Made by a program: the position numbers and the translations under genes | Notes under the pieces: model-generated | What the model saw: the letters and a program-made list of their open reading frames with translations, nothing else | What the model was told of the DNA's origin: nothing | Database searches by the model: none | NCBI RefSeq assembly: GCF_001422365.1 | Contig: NZ_LMMT01000008.1 | Span: 16,546 to 80,545 of the forward strand | Origin: Pseudorhodoferax sp. Leaf265 | Lineage (GTDB): Bacteria > Pseudomonadota > Gammaproteobacteria > Burkholderiales > Burkholderiaceae_C | Length of the DNA stretch: 64,000 bases | Reading direction: 5' to 3' | Shown: positions 8,520-24,378 of the stretch, piece after piece | Layout of the letters: every line of letters starts with the position of its first letter | Numbering within the stretch: position 1 is the first letter of the stretch

Positions 8520-10562
8520 TCAGCGGCGCTGACCTGTGAAGCACAGGCTGGCGTCGAAGCGGATGTCTTGCTGGAACAACTGTTGCCGGCGCCGGGCCTG
8601 CAGCCGCTCGGTGCGCTGCTGCTCGCGCCGCAGCGCCCAGGCCAGCAGGGCCGGCGGCAGGGCGGCGCGGCCATCGGCGCGCACGCGGCCCGGCAGCATG
8701 CGCAGCAGCCGGTACAGGCTGGACAGCCGGGCGCCGGTGCCGCCGGCCTCGTCCGTTCCGGCGGCCGGCGGCGGGCGCGGCACCAGCCAGGTCTCGTGGC
8801 TGCCGGGCTGGCCCTGGCGCGCGGCGCGGCCGGAGAGCTGGCGGTCGTGCCGGCGCGAGGCGTTGTGCTGGCAGCTCAGCACGTGCAGGCCGCCGGCGGC
8901 CAGGGCCAGGGCATCCAGGTGGATGTCGGTGCCGCGGCCGGCCATGTTGGTGGCCACCGTGACCTGGCCGTGCGCGCCGGCCCGCGCGACGATGGCGGCC
9001 TCGGCGGCGTCCAGCCGCGCATGCAGCATCTGGTGTGCCACGCCGGCGGCGGCCAGGGCCGCGCCCATGGCCTCGCTGGCAGCGACCGAATCGCAGCCGA
9101 CCAGCACCGGCCGCCCGCTGGCGGCCAGGGCCTGGATGCGCGCGACGGCGGCGCGCTGGCGCGCGGCCTCGTCGGCATAGCAGCGCAGCGGCCAGGCGCT
9201 GCTGCGGTCGGGCAGGCGCAGCGGCACGCGCAGCATGGTGCAGCCGTACAGCTGGCGCAGCTCGGTGCGGCCTTCGGCCAGCGTGCCGCTCATGCCGCAC
9301 AGCCGGTGGTAGCGGCGGAAGAAGCGCTGGTAGGTCATCTGCAGCAGGGTCTCGGACTCGGGCGGCATGGGGATGCCCTCCTTGAGCGCGACCAGGCCGT
9401 GCAGCCCGCGCGACCAGCGCCGGCCTTCGGCGATGCGGCCCGAGAGCGCGTCGACGATGGCGATCTCGGGCTTCTTGCGCTGGGCCGGATCGCCGGGCAC
9501 GAGCACGTAGTCGCGGTCGCGCTGCAGCAGGTGGCGCGCCGTGAGCGCGGTGACCACGGTCTCGGCACGGTGCTGGGCGTTGACCCACAGCGGCCCCAGG
9601 CCCTCGGCCAGCCGGGCCAGCCGCTCCAGGCCGGCGGGCAGCAGCGCCACGCGCGCGGGCTGGCCCGAGAGCGCGAAGTCGTGGCCCAGCACGAGCCGGC
9701 CGGACAGCGCCCAGGCCTGCCACAGGAAGGCGCGCGCGGCCGGGTCGACCACCTCGCGCGAGAGCACCAGTGGCATCTGCGCCTCGTCGATGAGGATGCT
9801 GTCGGCCTCGTCGATGACGGCCATGCACAGGCCGCGCAGCACCGGGCCCGCGCCAGCGTGGTCGGCCAGCGCGCGCGCGCGCTGGCGCAGCGGCGCATCG
9901 CCGGTGCCGTGGCGCATGCGGTCGCGCAGGTAGTCGAAGGCGGCCTCGCGGGCCGTGACGTAGACCACGTCGGCGGCATAGGCCTGGCGGCGCTCGGCCT
10001 CGTCGTGGCGGGTGCCGACCCAGGCGCAGCGCAGGTGCAGCAGCCGGTACAGCGGCGCGAAGGTCTCGGCGTCGCGCTGCACCAGGTAGTCGTTGGCGGT
10101 GAGCACGTGCACGGGGATGCCGGCGAGCGCGGCGACGCCGGCCGTCAGCGCGGCGGCCAGCGACTTGCCCTCGCCGGTGGCCATCTCGGCCAGGTGGCCG
10201 CGCAGCAGGGCCAGCGCGGCCATCAGCTGCGTGACGTAGGCCTGGCGGCCCTGGGTGCGGCGCGCGGCCTCGGCCACGTAGGCCAGGGCCTGGGCGGCGG
10301 CGGCGCCGTCCAGGCCTGAACGCAGCAGTTGCTGTTGCACCGGCTCGCGCATGGCGGAGAAGGCCTTGTCGTCCAGCACCTGCCACCGGGCGGCCTGGTC
10401 CCACACGGCCTGCGCGCGCTGGCGCCAGGCACCGGGCCAGCGCAGCGCGAAGGGCAGCGGCAGTCCGCGGCGCCAGCTGCGCCCGCCGGGCGGCTCGGGC
10501 CGCTCGGGGTAGCTGCCCCAGCGCATGCCGGGGGTTGGCAGTTGCAGGGCGGCGGTGTTCAT
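8520..10562 (-). CDS. Short SecA-like translocase ATPase (accessory paralogue)
   Basis: A SecA-superfamily motor of 680 residues, against about 900 for housekeeping SecA. Visible motifs in order: ATGEGKS Walker A (about 128-134), TANDYLVQRDAE, VIDEADSILIDEA (about 245-258), a reduced preprotein-crosslinking region, EGRRWSRGLHGLVALKEG, CGMSGTLAEG, NMAGRGTDIHLD (about 539-549) and LSGRAARQGQPGS (about 574-586). Only about 95 residues follow, so most of the helical wing/scaffold region and the C-terminal zinc motif of SecA are missing. The ATG overlaps the stop of the upstream M50 gene (ATGA), indicating translational coupling. Known SecA proteins drive export through SecYEG. Inference: this paralogue serves the operon's own cargo, the giant DUF4347 protein. 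It cannot be the only SecA of the cell. Confidence 0.85.
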   Translation of the reverse strand: MNTAALQLPTPGMRWGSYPERPEPPGGRSWRRGLPLPFALRWPGAWRQRAQAVWDQAARWQVLDDKAFSAMREPVQQQLLRSGLDGAAAAQALAYVAEAARRTQGRQAYVTQLMAALALLRGHLAEMATGEGKSLAAALTAGVAALAGIPVHVLTANDYLVQRDAETFAPLYRLLHLRCAWVGTRHDEAERRQAYAADVVYVTAREAAFDYLRDRMRHGTGDAPLRQRARALADHAGAGPVLRGLCMAVIDEADSILIDEAQMPLVLSREVVDPAARAFLWQAWALSGRLVLGHDFALSGQPARVALLPAGLERLARLAEGLGPLWVNAQHRAETVVTALTARHLLQRDRDYVLVPGDPAQRKKPEIAIVDALSGRIAEGRRWSRGLHGLVALKEGIPMPPESETLLQMTYQRFFRRYHRLCGMSGTLAEGRTELRQLYGCTMLRVPLRLPDRSSAWPLRCYADEAARQRAAVARIQALAASGRPVLVGCDSVAASEAMGAALAAAGVAHQMLHARLDAAEAAIVARAGAHGQVTVATNMAGRGTDIHLDALALAAGGLHVLSCQHNASRRHDRQLSGRAARQGQPGSHETWLVPRPPPAAGTDEAGGTGARLSSLYRLLRMLPGRVRADGRAALPPALLAWALRREQQRTERLQARRRQQLFQQDIRFDASLCFTGQRR

Positions 10563-12760
10563 GATCTCGGGTTGAAGTGGCCGAGCAGCAGTTGCTGCAG
10601 GCCGCGCAGTGCTTGTTGTGCCAACGGTGCCGTGCCGTGGTCGAAGCGCACCAGCGCGCGCGTGCCGAAGCGCGGGCTGGCACGTCCGTCCAGCTCGATG
10701 TCCATGACCACCACGGGCTGGCGCGTGCGCAGGCCGTCCGGGTCGGCCGGGTCGGTGGCGATGCGACCGCCGGAGGCTTCGCCCAGCGCGGCGCTGGGCA
10801 ACTGGTTCAGCGTGCCCGGCACGCGCAGCGCGATGCGGCCGGCATGGGGCTGCGCGGGGCTTTCGAGCAGCCGGACCGCGATGCCCCGGGTGCGGGCGCG
10901 CACCAGCTCGGCCTGCTGTTGCGGCAGGGCCACGCGCACGGTGGTGGGCGCGGCGGTCAGCACGTAGCCAATGGCCTCGCCGCGGCGGCGGAACTGGCCG
11001 ACCAGCTCGTCGTGCCGGGGCAGCACCAGCAGGCCGTCGGCCAGCGCCGCGACCTCGCGCACGGCCAGGCGTTCGTCCAGGCGCGCCAGCTCGGCCTCGT
11101 GGTAGGCCAGGCGCTGGCGCAGGTCGGGCGCGTCCTGCGGCGCGCGGTCGATGGCGTAGAACAGGCGCACGTTGGCCTCGGCCACGTCGCCGACGAGCGT
11201 GGCGCGCTGCGCGGGCAGCACCGGATCGTCCAGCAGCGCGATGCGCGCGCCGGCGTGCACCTGCTGGCCGTTGGCGGCGTCCAGTTCGGCGATGAAGCCG
11301 TCGGTGCCGGCGCGCAGCTGGGCGTTCTCGGGCAGCCAGACCACGCCCTCGGCGACGCTGGACTGCGGCAGCGGCACCAGCGTGACGAAGGCCGCGAGCG
11401 CCGCGCCGACCACACCCGCGCGCAGCCAGGCGCGCCGGCGCTCGCCGTCCTCGCGGCCGGACAGGCCCAGCATCTGCAGCATGTTCTTCAACGGCACGGC
11501 GATGTTGGCGCCCAGCAGCACGATCAGGGCCGCCACGCCCAGCATGGCCGCAAAGCCACCCAGCCACAGCCCGACGACGACGGACAGCACGACGCGGTAG
11601 GTCCACGACAGCGGCGCGTAGACCTGCAGCCAGATGCGCTCGCCGGGCAGGGGCTCGACCGGCGTGCGCACGCGCACGCCGAACAGCCGCTCGCCGATCG
11701 CCTCGGACCACCATCGCCCGCTGCGCGTGGCGAGGTTGCGCAGGTCCAGCAGGTCGCACAGCACGAAGTAGCCGTCGTAGCGCAGCAGCGGGTTGCCGTT
11801 GGTCAGCACCGTGGACAGGGCGCTGGTGAACATGACGACGAAGGCCAGGTCGCGCACCAGGCCCGGCTGCACCGCGAGCCACACGCCCATGGCGAGGGCG
11901 GCGATGGCCAGCTCGGCCAGGATGCCGGCGGCGCTCACCAGCGCGCGCTGGCCGCGCTGGCGCAGGCCGTCGGCGGCGGAGGCGTCGACGAAGGGCACCG
12001 GGCTCAGCGCGATCAAGGTCACGCCGGCCTGGTGCACCTCGCCGCCGTAGCGCTGCAGCGCCAGCGCGTGGGCGGCCTCGTGCAGGCCCTTGATGAAGGG
12101 ATAGCACAGCCAGGCCAGCAGCACGTAGCCGGGCGAGGCGAGCACCTTGCCGGCGCCCTGGGCCAGTTCGTCCCAGTGCATGGCCGCGGCCAGCAGCGCC
12201 GGCAGCACGGCGGCCAGCCACAGCGCGAGGCCGGTGCGCGAGAACAGCCAGGGGCCGAGCGGGCGCAGCGGTGCCAGCAGGCGAGAGGGGTCGCCCAGCG
12301 GCAGCCGGAAGGCCAGCGGGTTGACGCCGCCGGCACGGCGGCGGCGGCGGCGGCGGTCCTGCGCGTGGAACAGGTTCTCCACGTCGGGCGTGACGTCGAA
12401 CTGCAGCAGGTTGCGCCCGTGCAGGCCGACCAGCAGCTCGATGATCTCGGTCTGCGTGACGGCCTGGTGAGGCTGGGCCGCGAGCATCGCGTTCCAGATC
12501 TGCTGCACGCTGGACTGGCCGTCGCAGCGGCCCACGAAGGCGTAGGCGGCTTCGTTCAGGCGCAGCGCGTTGTCGTTGGTGAGGTCGCGCAGCACATGGA
12601 AGGGCTTGCCGCGCTGCACCTGCAGCCGCAGTTCGGCATGGGGGCGCAGCTGTGGGCGCAGCGCGGCCACGCGGTGCCAGCGGGGATTGAACAGCGACTC
12701 CTGCGCCGCCTGCGCGTCCGCATGCTGCGTACCGGCCTTGGCGGAGCGGAGCCAGCGCAT
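10559..12760 (-). CDS. PqqD-like / M50 site-2 metalloprotease / HlyD fusion protein
   Basis: A 733-residue polytopic membrane protein that joins three functions. Residues about 50-125 form a PqqD-like small winged domain (HVLRDLTNDNALRLNEAAY), a fold that binds leader peptides in other systems. Several membrane helices follow, carrying the M50 zinc motif HEAAH (His at about 227-231) and the family's second motif NPLLRYDGYF (about 323-332). After a further helix (about 430-450), residues about 460-715 form an HlyD-like adaptor with a lipoyl half motif (NGQQVHAGARIALLDDP). Inference: it may recognise, cleave or guide a substrate at the inner membrane. The gene begins 4 nt after the GAF-HlyD stop and ends overlapping the SecA-like start. 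M50-HlyD fusions are known only as uncharacterised adaptor-like proteins, so the role is unproven. Confidence 0.85.
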   Translation of the reverse strand: MRWLRSAKAGTQHADAQAAQESLFNPRWHRVAALRPQLRPHAELRLQVQRGKPFHVLRDLTNDNALRLNEAAYAFVGRCDGQSSVQQIWNAMLAAQPHQAVTQTEIIELLVGLHGRNLLQFDVTPDVENLFHAQDRRRRRRRAGGVNPLAFRLPLGDPSRLLAPLRPLGPWLFSRTGLALWLAAVLPALLAAAMHWDELAQGAGKVLASPGYVLLAWLCYPFIKGLHEAAHALALQRYGGEVHQAGVTLIALSPVPFVDASAADGLRQRGQRALVSAAGILAELAIAALAMGVWLAVQPGLVRDLAFVVMFTSALSTVLTNGNPLLRYDGYFVLCDLLDLRNLATRSGRWWSEAIGERLFGVRVRTPVEPLPGERIWLQVYAPLSWTYRVVLSVVVGLWLGGFAAMLGVAALIVLLGANIAVPLKNMLQMLGLSGREDGERRRAWLRAGVVGAALAAFVTLVPLPQSSVAEGVVWLPENAQLRAGTDGFIAELDAANGQQVHAGARIALLDDPVLPAQRATLVGDVAEANVRLFYAIDRAPQDAPDLRQRLAYHEAELARLDERLAVREVAALADGLLVLPRHDELVGQFRRRGEAIGYVLTAAPTTVRVALPQQQAELVRARTRGIAVRLLESPAQPHAGRIALRVPGTLNQLPSAALGEASGGRIATDPADPDGLRTRQPVVVMDIELDGRASPRFGTRALVRFDHGTAPLAQQALRGLQQLLLGHFNPRS

Positions 12761-12764
12761 GGGG

Positions 12765-14123
12765 CTAGGCCACCCAGGACCACAACACCAGGCGCAGCCA
12801 GTCGGTCACGCCGTGGAACCAGACCCAGCCCAGCGCGGCGCGGCCGGTGTCGAGCTTGCCGACCCCTTCCAGGCCGGGCCGGATGCGCTCGGCGTCGGCC
12901 GTCACGTCGGTCTCCACCTCGACCACGTTGCGCCCCTCGACCGGCCGCGCCATGGGCGTGATGCGCACGGCACGGATGGTCAGCGCATCCCAGGGCAGGG
13001 CCGACAGCGACAGCTGTCCGGTCTGGCCGACGCGGACACGGCCGATGTCGCGCTCGTCGACCTGCAGCATGACGCGGTAGCGGTCCAGCGGCGCCAGCTG
13101 CAGCAGCGGCTTGCCGCGCTCCAGCGGGGCGCCGAGCGACTGCGTGAGGTCGCCATCGACCACGATGCCGGCGAAGGGGGCGGTGATGCGCGCACGCGCC
13201 AGCTCGGACTCGACCAGGCCCAGGTGGGCCCGGGCTTCGTCCACGCGCGCGAGTGCGATGACCATGGCGGCGCGGTCGGCACGCGCCAGCGCGCTGGCGT
13301 AGGCGTTCTCGTACTGGCCGAGCTCGCTGCTCCATTTGCGCTTTTGCAGCTGCAGGTCCTGGTCGGACATTTCCAGCAGCAGCTGGCCGGCCGCCACGCG
13401 GTCGCCCGGGCGCACGTGCACCGCCTGCAGGTAGCCGTCGGCCGGCACGACGATGGCGCGCGTCTGCTGGCCTTCGACGCGGGCCCGGCCGCCCACGCGG
13501 TACTCCACGGGCAGCGCCAGCGCCCCGGCCAGCACGCCGGCGGCGCCGGCCAGCAGCCAGGCCGTGCGGCGGCGGCTGCCGTCCGCCGGCGCCTGGCTCT
13601 GGCGCAGCCGCCGGTACCAGGGCTGCTCGCGCTGGGCCATCAGGTACAGCACGGGACCGGCCAGGCTGACGTTGTTCTCCAGTTCGGCCACCACGGCGGG
13701 CAGTTCGGGCGGCGCGCTGGTCCACTCGCAGGTGACGGCGCCCACGGCGCGGCCCAGGTGCACGATGGGCACGGTGGCCACGGCGCCGCCGCGTTCGCCC
13801 AGCAGCAGCCGGTGGGCATGGCGGATGGCGGGCGCGCCCTCGGCGGGCCAGTGCACGCTGGCGCCTTGCTGGACGGCTTCGTCCATGGCGGCGGTGAGGG
13901 GGTTGAAGGCCTGGCGGTGCAGGTTCTCGCCACTGCCGTGCGAGATGGCCACGAGCTCGATCTGGTGGCCACGCAGGAAGCCGATGCCGACCCGTGCGCA
14001 GCCCCTGCCGTTGGCCAGTTCGCTGGCGAAGGCGGTGGCGGCCTCGCGCAGCTGCCCGTGTGCCAGCACCGTCGCCTGCAGCGCAAGCGCCAGGATCTGG
14101 GGGTCGGGCAGCCGCGGATGCAT
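12765..14123 (-). CDS. GAF-domain HlyD-family adaptor protein
   Basis: First gene of the leftward operon, 452 residues from the ATG at 14123. That start has a GAGG ribosome binding site 8 nt upstream. A GTG at 14177 would add 18 residues but has no such site. Residues about 10-175 look like a cytoplasmic GAF-type sensor domain. A single membrane helix at about 190-212 (AWLLAGAAGVLAGALAL) is followed by a periplasmic HlyD part: lipoyl half motif (RPGDRVAAGQLLLEM), coiled coil (about 265-330), second half (ITAPFAGIVVDGDLTQ) and barrel. A GAF sensor fused to an adaptor is unusual and suggests that assembly or activity responds to a cytoplasmic small molecule. The C-terminus (about 425-452) is hydrophobic and may be membrane-associated. 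Confidence 0.85.
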   Translation of the reverse strand: MHPRLPDPQILALALQATVLAHGQLREAATAFASELANGRGCARVGIGFLRGHQIELVAISHGSGENLHRQAFNPLTAAMDEAVQQGASVHWPAEGAPAIRHAHRLLLGERGGAVATVPIVHLGRAVGAVTCEWTSAPPELPAVVAELENNVSLAGPVLYLMAQREQPWYRRLRQSQAPADGSRRRTAWLLAGAAGVLAGALALPVEYRVGGRARVEGQQTRAIVVPADGYLQAVHVRPGDRVAAGQLLLEMSDQDLQLQKRKWSSELGQYENAYASALARADRAAMVIALARVDEARAHLGLVESELARARITAPFAGIVVDGDLTQSLGAPLERGKPLLQLAPLDRYRVMLQVDERDIGRVRVGQTGQLSLSALPWDALTIRAVRITPMARPVEGRNVVEVETDVTADAERIRPGLEGVGKLDTGRAALGWVWFHGVTDWLRLVLWSWVA

Positions 14124-14431
14124 GGCAGGCACCTCAGCCTGTGCGTGGCCGGTCGCGTGGGATGGCGGCAACGGCACCGAAATGACGTGGAAGGCTGTTC
14201 ATGTCAGATAAGTCTTGCATTCTGCAACAGTCGATCTTGCTTATATCGGTTCGTTGCTTAGTGTGCACAAATTTTCTGGCCTTTCATCAAGAGCAAATGT
14301 CCGCACATCTATTTGTCGTGTGTGCTGCAACCCTCCTGTGTCAAAGGCGTGGACATTTTGCAGTCGTTGATTAATCATCGGTTTACAAATTCCCGTGGCG
14401 GGAGGGGGCAGCGCAATGAACGTGTTGAGAG
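14124..14431. promoter_or_regulatory. Divergent AT-rich control region between the export operon and the chemoreceptor gene
   Basis: A 308-bp intergenic segment, clearly more AT-rich than its surroundings, between two divergent transcription units; it should hold both promoters. It contains an imperfect inverted repeat, GCAAATGTCC at 14293-14302 and GGACATTTTGC at 14351-14361, a possible operator. At 14401-14408 is a strong ribosome binding site (GGAGGGGG) placed ideally for the ATG at 14416 rather than for the open chemoreceptor frame. No -35/-10 pair could be assigned with confidence. Confidence 0.5.
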
Positions 14432-16006
14432 TTGAAGCTTTCGGCCCGGCTGGCCGTGCTGATCGCCATCTTCGCCATCGGCTTCGTGTTGTCCGGCGGC
14501 TGGGCCTTCAAGACCTTGGACACGCTCAAGGTCAATGGACCGATCTACGAGCGCATCGTGCAGGGCAAGGACTTGATCGCCGACATCCTGCCGCCGCCCG
14601 AATACATCATCGAGTCTTACCTGCTGGTGCTGCAACTCTCGCGCGCGGACGACGCGGGCCGGCAGCAGGCCCTGGCCGAGCGCATCCGCAGCCTGAAGAG
14701 GCAATTCGACGAGCGCCACGACTTCTGGCAGAAGCAGGCGCTGGAGCCGGAGATGGGCCGCCTGCTGCTGGACGATGCCTACCGTCCGGCCCAGGAGTTC
14801 TACCGCCTGGCCTTCGACGAGCTGGTGCAGGCAGTGCGCAGCGGCGACGCCGGCAAGGTGGCCGGCACCATGCAGCGGCTGGACGCGGCGTACGAGACGC
14901 ACCGCGCCGCCATCGACAAGGTGGTTGTGCTGGCCACCAAGCGCGTGGAGACGGACGAGGGCGCCGCGCGCACGCTGATCGGGCGCGACACGGCGCTGTT
15001 GCTCGGCATCATGGTGCTGGCCATGGTGGCCGCCGTGGTGATGGCGCTGCTGGTGGCGCGCAGTATCACCGCGCCGCTGCGCCATGCGGTGAAGGTGGCG
15101 CGGGTTGTGGCCTCGGGCGTGCTGAACAGCCGCATCCGCGTGCGCTATCCCGACGAGCCCGACCAGCTGCTGCACGCGCTGCAGGAGATGAACGGCAGCC
15201 TGCAGCGCATCGTGGGCGAGGTGCGTTCGGGCGCCGACACCATCGCCACCGCCACCAACGAGATCGCACGCGGCAATGACGACCTGTCGGTGCGCACCGA
15301 GCGCCAGGCCAGCGCGCTGCAGCAGACGGCCGCAGCGATGGAGCAGTTGACCAGCACGGTGCGCCAGAACAGCGACAGCGCACGCCAGGCCAACCAGCTG
15401 GTGCAGACCGCCGCCCAGGTGGCCCAGCGCGGCGGCCAGGCCGTGAGCGAGGTGGTGCAGACCATGCAGTCGATCAACACCTCGTCCAAGAAGGTGGTGG
15501 AGATCATCTCGGTGATCGACGGCATCGCATTCCAGACCAACATCCTGGCGCTGAACGCGGCCGTGGAGGCGGCCCGCGCGGGCGAACAGGGGCGCGGCTT
15601 CGCGGTGGTGGCGTCCGAGGTGCGCAACCTGGCGCAGCGCTCGGCCGGGGCGGCCAAGGAGATCAAGGCGCTGATCAACGATTCGGTGCAGCAGGTGGAA
15701 GCCGGCAGCACCTTGGTAGCCCGCGCCGGCAGCACCATGGACGAGGTGGTCCAGAGCGTGGAGCGCATCACCGGCATCATGGCCGAGATCAGCGCGGCCA
15801 GTGCCGAGCAGATCAGCGGGCTGGAGCAGATCAACACCGCCATCACCGAGATGGACAGCACCACGCAGCAGAACGCCGCGCTGGTGGAAGAGGCCGCCGC
15901 CGCTGCGTCCTCGCTGCGCACCGAGGCCCACAAGCAGGCGCAGATCGTCGGCGTGTTCCAGCTCGACGGGCCCGCTTCCCAGCTGGCGTTGCCGCAGGCG
16001 GCCTGA
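14432..16006 (+). CDS. Methyl-accepting chemotaxis protein
   Basis: A transmembrane chemoreceptor. TM1 is at about 6-28 and the periplasmic, mostly helical sensor at about 29-185. TM2 (about 188-209) is followed by HAMP (about 210-262) and the cytoplasmic signalling hairpin with the conserved tip [20 protein letters not shown]. The C-terminus lacks a CheR/CheB-binding pentapeptide. It would couple ligand sensing to CheA/CheW. The only open start in this frame is TTG at 14432, with GAGAG immediately adjacent, which is too close for a good ribosome binding site; a TGA closes the frame at 14426. An ATG at 14416 with an excellent ribosome binding site lies one frame off. Removing one base near 14431 would give the N-terminus MNVLRLKLSARL, typical of this family, so a 1-nt frameshift or sequence error is likely. 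Confidence 0.9.
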   Translation: MKLSARLAVLIAIFAIGFVLSGGWAFKTLDTLKVNGPIYERIVQGKDLIADILPPPEYIIESYLLVLQLSRADDAGRQQALAERIRSLKRQFDERHDFWQKQALEPEMGRLLLDDAYRPAQEFYRLAFDELVQAVRSGDAGKVAGTMQRLDAAYETHRAAIDKVVVLATKRVETDEGAARTLIGRDTALLLGIMVLAMVAAVVMALLVARSITAPLRHAVKVARVVASGVLNSRIRVRYPDEPDQLLHALQEMNGSLQRIVGEVRSGADTIATATNEIARGNDDLSVRTERQASALQQTAAAMEQLTSTVRQNSDSARQANQLVQTAAQVAQRGGQAVSEVVQTMQSINTSSKKVVEIISVIDGIAFQTNILALNAAVEAARAGEQGRGFAVVASEVRNLAQRSAGAAKEIKALINDSVQQVEAGSTLVARAGSTMDEVVQSVERITGIMAEISAASAEQISGLEQINTAITEMDSTTQQNAALVEEAAAAASSLRTEAHKQAQIVGVFQLDGPASQLALPQAA

Positions 16007-16024
16007 AGGCGGCGCGCGGCGGCC

Positions 16025-23052
<7,028 letters not shown>

Positions 23053-23176
23053 GCCCTGCGCGCTTGACTCTCCCGCCGAGGGGCTGCTTTCCTACAGGAG
23101 TGGCGAGGCCGCAGCACGATGATGGATGCGCGGTGCATCCAGACAAGGTGCTTTCTGGGAAGCGGATGCATCGATT

Positions 23177-23202
23177 GGGCTGCCTTTGGGCAGCCCTTTT
23201 TC
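23177..23202 (+). terminator. Rho-independent terminator after the hybrid kinase
   Basis: A perfect 8-bp stem GGGCTGCC (23177-23184) / GGCAGCCC (23189-23196) with a TTTG loop, followed by a T-tract at 23197-23201. It ends the chemoreceptor-kinase transcription unit. Confidence 0.85.
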
Positions 23203-23219
23203 TTGCGGCGCCGCGCGGC

Positions 23220-23288
23220 TCAAGGCACGCGGTGGCAGAAGCAGCAGACGCTGGCGACGATGGCAATGGCCAACAGAGTGCCCATCAT
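23220..23288 (-). CDS. Candidate 22-residue membrane small protein
   Basis: A short open frame coding for a Met-Met start, a hydrophobic stretch ([14 protein letters not shown]) and the ending CHRVP. It has a textbook ribosome binding site (GGGAGG) 7 nt before the first ATG. It lies 112 nt downstream of the Bug-receptor gene on the same strand and just before the terminator of the opposing kinase gene. The single hydrophobic segment with paired cysteines suggests a one-pass membrane peptide. No homologue is recognised; support rests on the ribosome binding site and composition only. The rest of the 23053-23400 gap holds the terminator and nothing else recognisable. Confidence 0.35.
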   Translation of the reverse strand: MMGTLLAIAIVASVCCFCHRVP

Positions 23289-23400
23289 GGCGTGCCTCCC
23301 GGTGGATGGGCGCGCGGGTTGCGCGACCCCTGTGTCCAGGGTGCGCGCTCACACGGCCTGGCGCTGTCGGACAGTGCCGGGATGGCGTGTACGCCCGCCG

Positions 23401-24378
23401 TCAGTCGACCTGTGCGCCGGAGGCCTTCACGAGCTTCTGGTATTTGGCCAGCTCGGCCTGCATGAAGGCGCCGAACTGGGCCGATGTGCTGGGCACGGGC
23501 TCGGCCAGCAGGTTGGCGAAGCGCTGGCGCGTCTCCTCGGACCGCAGCGCCGCGACGAAGGCGTGGTTCAGGCGCTCCAGCACATCGGCTGGCGTGCCGG
23601 CCGGCGCCACCAGGCCCCACCAGGTGTCGATGGCGAAACCCTTGAGCGTGTCGGCCACGGGCGGCACATCGGGCAGGGCCGGTGAGCGCTGCAGCGTGGT
23701 GACGGCCAGCGCCTTGAGCTTGCCCGAGCGGATGCCGGGCGCCGCCGTGGCCAGGTTGTCGAAGTTGAAGTCGACCTGGCCGGACAGCAGCGCCAGCTGC
23801 GCCGGGTTGCCGCCGTTGTAGGGGATGTGCAGCGCGAAGATGCCGGCCTGGGCCTTGAACATCTCGCCCGCCAGGTGGCCGGCGCTGCCGTTGCCGCCCG
23901 AGGCGTAGTTGAGCTTGGCCGGGTTGGCCTTCGCATACTGGATCAGGTCGGCCAGCGTGTCGATGTGCAGGCGCCTGGCCGCATCGGCGTTCATGACCAG
24001 CACGTTGGGCACGCGCACCATCTGCGTGACGGGCGCGAAATCGCGCGCGGCGTCGAAGGGCATCTTGCGGTACAGCCAGGGATTGACCGCGTGCGTGGCG
24101 GTGGCCGCGATGCCGATGGTGAGGCCGTCGTGCGGCGCCTTGGCCACTGCGTCGGCGCCGATGTTGCCGCCGGCACCGGGCTTGTTCTCGATGATCACGG
24201 TGCCCAGCTGGTCCTTGACGCCTTCGGCCAGCACCCGGGCCGTGACATCGATCGGGCCGCCGGCCGCATAGGGCACGATCAGCCGGATCGGCTTGTTCTG
24301 GGCCAGCGCGGGCAAGGCCGCGAGCGCCAGGGTGGACAGCAGCGCGGCACGGCGCAGGGTGTTGATGCGGGCAGTCAT
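23401..24378 (-). CDS. Bug/TctC-family periplasmic substrate-binding protein
   Basis: A 325-residue tripartite-tricarboxylate-type extracytoplasmic receptor. It has an N-terminal signal peptide (about 1-27, [11 protein letters not shown]), then the family opening [20 protein letters not shown], the [16 protein letters not shown] motif, and LHIPYNGG and FNFDNLATA in the binding lobe. Such receptors bind carboxylates or other small organic ligands. Most betaproteobacterial copies are orphans without TctA/TctB membrane partners, as here. The ATG overlaps the stop of the upstream reductase gene (ATGA), so the two are translationally coupled. The ligand cannot be told from the sequence. Confidence 0.92.
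   Translation of the reverse strand: MTARINTLRRAALLSTLALAALPALAQNKPIRLIVPYAAGGPIDVTARVLAEGVKDQLGTVIIENKPGAGGNIGADAVAKAPHDGLTIGIAATATHAVNPWLYRKMPFDAARDFAPVTQMVRVPNVLVMNADAARRLHIDTLADLIQYAKANPAKLNYASGGNGSAGHLAGEMFKAQAGIFALHIPYNGGNPAQLALLSGQVDFNFDNLATAAPGIRSGKLKALAVTTLQRSPALPDVPPVADTLKGFAIDTWWGLVAPAGTPADVLERLNHAFVAALRSEETRQRFANLLAEPVPSTSAQFGAFMQAELAKYQKLVKASGAQVD

Noticed and set aside
14395-15279. Plus-strand frame starting at the well-placed ATG 14416
   Set aside because: After about five codons it is an Arg/Gly/Ala-rich shadow of the chemoreceptor. It is kept only as evidence for a one-base frameshift.
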